A stretch of DNA of 64,000 nt. It comes from Strigops habroptila. Lineage: Eukaryota > Chordata > Aves > Psittaciformes > Psittacidae. Below are positions 59,687 to 64,000 of this stretch, piece by piece. The stretch lies in contig NC_044302.2 in NCBI RefSeq assembly GCF_004027225.2, positions 73,280,993-73,344,992 on the forward strand, given 5' to 3'. The notes below the pieces were generated by a model that did no database searches, was not told the origin of the DNA, and saw only the letters and a program-made list of their open reading frames with translations. The first letter of the stretch is position 1; every line of letters begins with the position of its first letter. The position numbers and the translations under genes were made by a program.

Positions 59687-61950
59687 ATTATTTTTCCTTA
59701 CTCTTCTCCCTTCTTTGCATTCACCTGATCAAGGAATTAAAACCAGTCCTTTCTAACACTACAAAGGATGACAATCCTGTTTTCTTCTTTCTTTATCTCA
59801 GTACTATCATGCACAGCAGTGTTTCCTCTGTGCGAGGCAACACTCCAGTTGTTGTTAAAGCTCCGTGTGGGAAATAGACACAAGAAGACTGCTGTTGACC
59901 GTTTTAATCTTGCTGACAGCGAAGATCTGAGTGCTTAGAGAAGGGGATTTAAGGGCTATTATCCTGTTCCAGCCTCATCTCCCTCAGGCTGTGACGTGAA
60001 TGATTATGGATCCATAAATCTATGAAAAATCAGTAGGGGAAAAAAAAACCCTAAAGTTTTATTGCTAAGAAACCCTATACGTTTTCCTAATTCAAGTATA
60101 TACAGATTAAGAATGATCTCAAAATGAAAATGTATGATCAGGGAGAAAAAACATTACAGGTTTCCTTCATCTACATGACTTGGTTTTCCTTAATGAAAAT
60201 AATGAATAATTGATATGCAATAATGGGTAGGAATTCACCGGAGTAGCTCTTAAAATGTTTCCCAAAAGTGAGCAAATAGAAGCTATCCCTTTTTATTCCC
60301 ATTTAGAATACTTCCATCCAGTTATGGGTGGCGGAAAGTCACAGTCTGTGCCTGGAGCTTTGTGCTGTGGAAGTGTGGGTTTCTTCCTCCTCTGGACACA
60401 GTGGAAGTGAAGGGGAGGGCTGTGAAGGGGTTTCCAGCCTGCTGCTTCAGTTCAAACTCTTCATGAGCTGCTGAGAAACAGAATAAAGCCACTTACGTTT
60501 CTCTTGCAGGGCACGTTTAATAGTGTAAAACTGCAGTAGGTACCTAGCAGGACAGAAGAGATGCTTTCTCTTTGTTTTAGTGGACGATTCATCCTCAGCT
60601 CTTGAGGTTGAGCTGGCACAAGCATCTCCAGTAACAATGATCATCCTGAAAGCCAGGTTACTTCCCCTTGTTACTCCAGCACTTCAGATGACCTACAACT
60701 CCTGTGAAGAAGACAACAAACAAAATAAAGGGATGGCTCCCACAGGATGCTCTTAGCCTCTAATTTACAGCTTTTTAATCTTGTAGTCTTGCGCCTGCAA
60801 ACTCCAATGTGTTGTTTTGGTAGTGTCCTGTGTGAAGCAATTGCTGTTGCAATTAGAATCACCCTTTCTTTTCCTCCTTTCCCCTATCGCCAGTTGCAGC
60901 TTTTATATTTTCTAGCTCTCTACAAACAGTAAGACATCATAACTGAGTGTTTTGTGACATTTTTGTTCTCAGGCTGCATCTTAGTGGGTGCATCATGCTT
61001 AATAGTTCAAGGTCTCTGCAATTCACACTGTTCAAGGCCTGGATTATTGGCAATTCGTATTTAGCTGTGCTTGAAAGTGTTTTGCTTCATGAATTTGTCT
61101 CCTCTTTCTTGATGCAAAAAAAGGCAAGGCTCCTATTAATAGGGATTCTCATTGCCTTATTACAGATAACAATCTGCTTTGCAGTTTGCTTTGAACATTA
61201 AACCATGCTATAGTGAGTCCTTTGTTAGCAACCTTCATGCAAATTAATGTCCAATTTCAAGGCTGTTTCTTTCTCCTAAGCAAACCAATTCTGACAAAGA
61301 AAAAGAAATAATCTGCAATGCCACCATTTTACTACTGAAAATTCTTGAATGTTTCTTAATCAAGGTTCAGGCTAGACTATAAACATATTCCTTTTGCTAG
61401 CCTCCCCTGTAGCATTTCATTTTCCTTGTTGTGCTCACTGGTCTCACTTCTGAGAAGTGTCTGGTAAGGCTTATTGCTCGCTACTCAAGAGATATCATAC
61501 TGCTCATACCATACTGCAGCAGCAGGAGCTTCTGCAGGGTGAACTTCAAGACTGTCAAATGCCAACACCTCATGCACCTGCCTGAAGACCTTGGGCATCA
61601 CTACTAAGCAAAACAAGAAAGATCTTTATTTTGCTTCCACTCAGACTAATTGCTTTGACCTAGATATTTTTGAGAACATAGCTCTCGGGTACCTGGTACT
61701 CTCTGCTCAAACTTGCCTCTTACTGACAAAATAGGTGAAATAAAATTGTTTAATTAATGTTCTTTACTTGGGGGTTACACTTGATTCTGAGCTGCTAGAC
61801 TCTCAGTCTAGGTAGATAAGAAAAGACTATTTTCCCTGCTTTTTTTTTGGTTTGTGGTTTTTTGTTTTTTTTTTTTAATCCCCTGAACACCTCATTCAGT
61901 GTGTTGCTTATCTTCATATATGTCGTTAATAAGAACTGCATAACGTCTTC
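59687..61950. other. KCNV2 upstream flank
   Basis: AT-rich sequence without CpG island, as expected for a tissue-restricted gene such as KCNV2. The KCNV2 promoter and 5' UTR should lie in its first few hundred bases, but no TATA box or certain factor site could be assigned. No other gene was seen. Confidence 0.5.
61846..61880 (+). repeat. G/T-rich low-complexity tract
   Basis: T runs with GGTTTGTGG and GTTTTTTG words, about 100 bases before the start of a CR1 element. Confidence 0.65.
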
Positions 61951-61979
61951 TTGTACAGGAAAGAACAGGGCAGTTGAAG

Positions 61980-63340
61980 CAGCTAGTTAGGTCCCCCAGG
62001 AATCTGCTCTTGAAGGTGCTGGGGTCCATGAATGACAGCCAATTTTTAAAAGCCATGTCTTTAGCGTGCAGGAGTGGGCAATTCCAAAAGTGTCAGAAAT
62101 CAAGCAACTGAGGCAGAAGGATGATTTGGCTGAGCAGTGATTTTCTTCTAGAACTTAGGCAGAAATGGAAAGTATACGGACATTGGAAGCAAGGACGTGT
62201 GACATGGGAGGACGACAGAGATACTGTTCACCACTGTAGGAAGAAAATTTGTGGGCCCAAACCTTGATGAGGGTTCAAGCTGGTCAGTACTATGAAGGAC
62301 AACAGAAAAGGCTTTTTAAAACATGTTAACAGCAAAGGAAGATCGGAGATAATATTTGTCTGTTACTTGACAAGGCCAGTCACCTCACAAATATGGCCGT
62401 AGATAAAGCAGAGTAGTTTAATGCCTTCTTTGCCTCTGCCTTCAACACTGATGATCATCAGCCTTAGGACCTCCAGAGCCCTGTGCTCGAAGACTGTGAG
62501 TGGGTGAATGATAGGTCCCAGCAGACTCTGAACTTGTCCAAGACTTGCTGCTCCAGCTGGATGCGCGTGCAATGCAGTGCATCCCAAGGTACTGAAGGAG
62601 CTGGCTGATGTTATTTCAGGACCTCTCTCTGTTATTTGTCAATGGTCTTGGGAGTTTGGAGAAGTCCCAGTTGACTGGAAGCTGGCAAATGTTGCGCCAG
62701 CTTTAAGAAGGGTAAAAAGGAAGACCCTTGTTATTACAGGCCTGTCAGTCTCACTTTACTGACTAGTAAAACTATGGAGAAGGTTTTCTGGGACTTATTG
62801 AAAAACACTTGAGAGACAATGCAGCCATTGGTCATAGCCAGCACAGGTTCACAAGGGGAAAATCCTGCTTAACCAACTTAATTTCCTTTTATGACAAGGT
62901 CACCCATCTAGTTTACTAAGGGAAGCCAGTAGACGTAGATTTTTTTTTATTTTAGCAAAGCTTTTGATATTGTCTTTCACAGTATCCTTCTGGACAAAAT
63001 GTCCAGGAAACAGCTAGACAAGTCCACAATATAATGGGTGAATAATTGGCTGAAAGGTAGGACTCAGAGAGTTTTAGTAAATGGGGTTATATCAGGCTGG
63101 CAGCCCGTCAGAAGTGGGTTTCCCCAGGGCTTGATTTTAGGGACAGTGCTCTTCGATGTTTTAATAAACTATTTGGTTGCAGGAATAAAATGTTCATCAA
63201 TGTATGTTTGCTGATGATACTAAACTAGGAGGAGCCATAGACTCCCTTGAGGGTAGAGAGGCCTTAGGGAGAAGTCTGATTTGCACTCAGTGAACATTAT
63301 GGGGCCCTTCCAACTTGTGATATTCTATGATTCTACGGGT
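61980..63340 (+). mobile_element. long decayed CR1 LINE fragment
   Basis: About 1.35 kb of CR1 ORF2 and 3' end in plus orientation. It runs from an endonuclease/RT linker remnant (ggacattggaagcaagga, gacatgggaggacgacagag) through reverse-transcriptase words (LKELADVISGPLSVICQWS, EVPVDWKLANV, and an AKAFDIVFH-like segment at about 62957) to a 3' end cut down to cttccaacttgtgatattctatgattcta. Most of the CR1 3' untranslated region has been deleted internally. Frames are broken, so it is inactive. Confidence 0.92.
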
Positions 63341-63704
63341 AGAAGAAACATGAAAACCTGGCAGTCAGTAACAGTGGAGAATGCTGTCCAATCAACCATC
63401 AGTGCTCTGGATATCAGCTTCCTGAGAACAGTATTTTCACAAGAGAAAACTATAATTAAAATGGAAGAGGGTCATGGGATGAGTCTTTGCTTGTCTTCAT
63501 TTTAAGAAGTGCTAACTTTTCCCAGGATACGGGACTGTATAACTCCAATGCTTTTTCACTGAGCAAATCAGCCTCAAAGCTGAGTATGCTTGCTTTGTCT
63601 TGGTTTAAAAAAAAAAGAAGAACTTTTTAATTAAAATTACCTTGAAGAATTTATATGGCTCTGTAAGGCCTTGGTGGATTAGTTCCTGCCTCACTAGAGA
63701 AACC

Positions 63705-63850
63705 ATTTATAGATTAGTAATTTTATAAGGTCAGGAAAGACCTGTAAGATCATCTGTTCTGACCTACTCGAACAATGACCCTAGGACTTTACTCAGCAAT
63801 TCTGACATTTTTCTAAAAAGGGTGGCTCAAACTACATTAACATCTTGGGG
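63705..63850 (-). mobile_element. ancient CR1/L3-like 3' fragment
   Basis: The words aaggtcaggaaagacctgta, agatcatctgttctgacct and ccctaggactt match the reverse complement of an old amniote CR1-type 3' end. Highly diverged. Confidence 0.55.
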
Positions 63851-64000
63851 ATTTGAAATAACATGCTCAGCTATTCATAGGGAATTGCACTGAAGAATAA
63901 CATGTGGGGTTGTTTCAAAAGGTCCAGCCAGGCTCTTTCATTAACCTCCAGTGACCTTTCAAGCTATGTTTACAATGTGGAAATTACTGCTAATGGCAGT

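Overview
The window looks like bird genomic DNA, most likely from the Z chromosome. It has large spliced genes with GT-AG introns, several CR1 non-LTR retrotransposon fragments in both orientations, AT-rich introns, one CpG island, and the gene order expected for the sauropsid counterpart of human 9p24 (PUM3 next to KCNV2). Species cannot be fixed from the sequence. Another sauropsid is possible, but the compact introns and CR1 content favour a bird.

Three protein-coding genes are supported. (1) 1301-~13234, plus strand: the 3' part of a CARM1/PRMT4-type arginine methyltransferase. Seven coding exons join in frame and cover most of the catalytic core and the beta-barrel. They are clearly diverged from canonical vertebrate CARM1, so this is best read as a second, CARM1-like paralog. 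A candidate eighth, terminal exon would end the protein without the usual CARM1 C-terminal domain. The 5' exons lie left of the window. (2) 20490-42546, plus: complete PUM3 (Puf-A/KIAA0020), 17 coding exons, 639 codons plus stop, with a CpG-island promoter at about 19680-20420. (3) 59686-53760, minus: complete KCNV2 (Kv8.2 silent potassium-channel subunit), two coding exons, 569 codons plus stop.

Layout: 1-1300 intron of the CARM1-like gene; 1301-13234 its exons; 13235-19680 3' flank and intergenic sequence; 19680-20420 CpG island; 20480-~43880 PUM3; 43.9-53.4 kb intergenic spacer between the converging 3' ends of PUM3 and KCNV2; 53.46-59.7 kb KCNV2; 59.7-64 kb KCNV2 upstream flank, ending in a decayed CR1 element.

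The genes do not form a pathway: one is a predicted nuclear methyltransferase, one a nucleolar RNA-binding protein, one a retinal channel subunit. Their shared interest is synteny: the CARM1-like gene sits beside PUM3/KCNV2, where, to my knowledge, mammals have no such gene.
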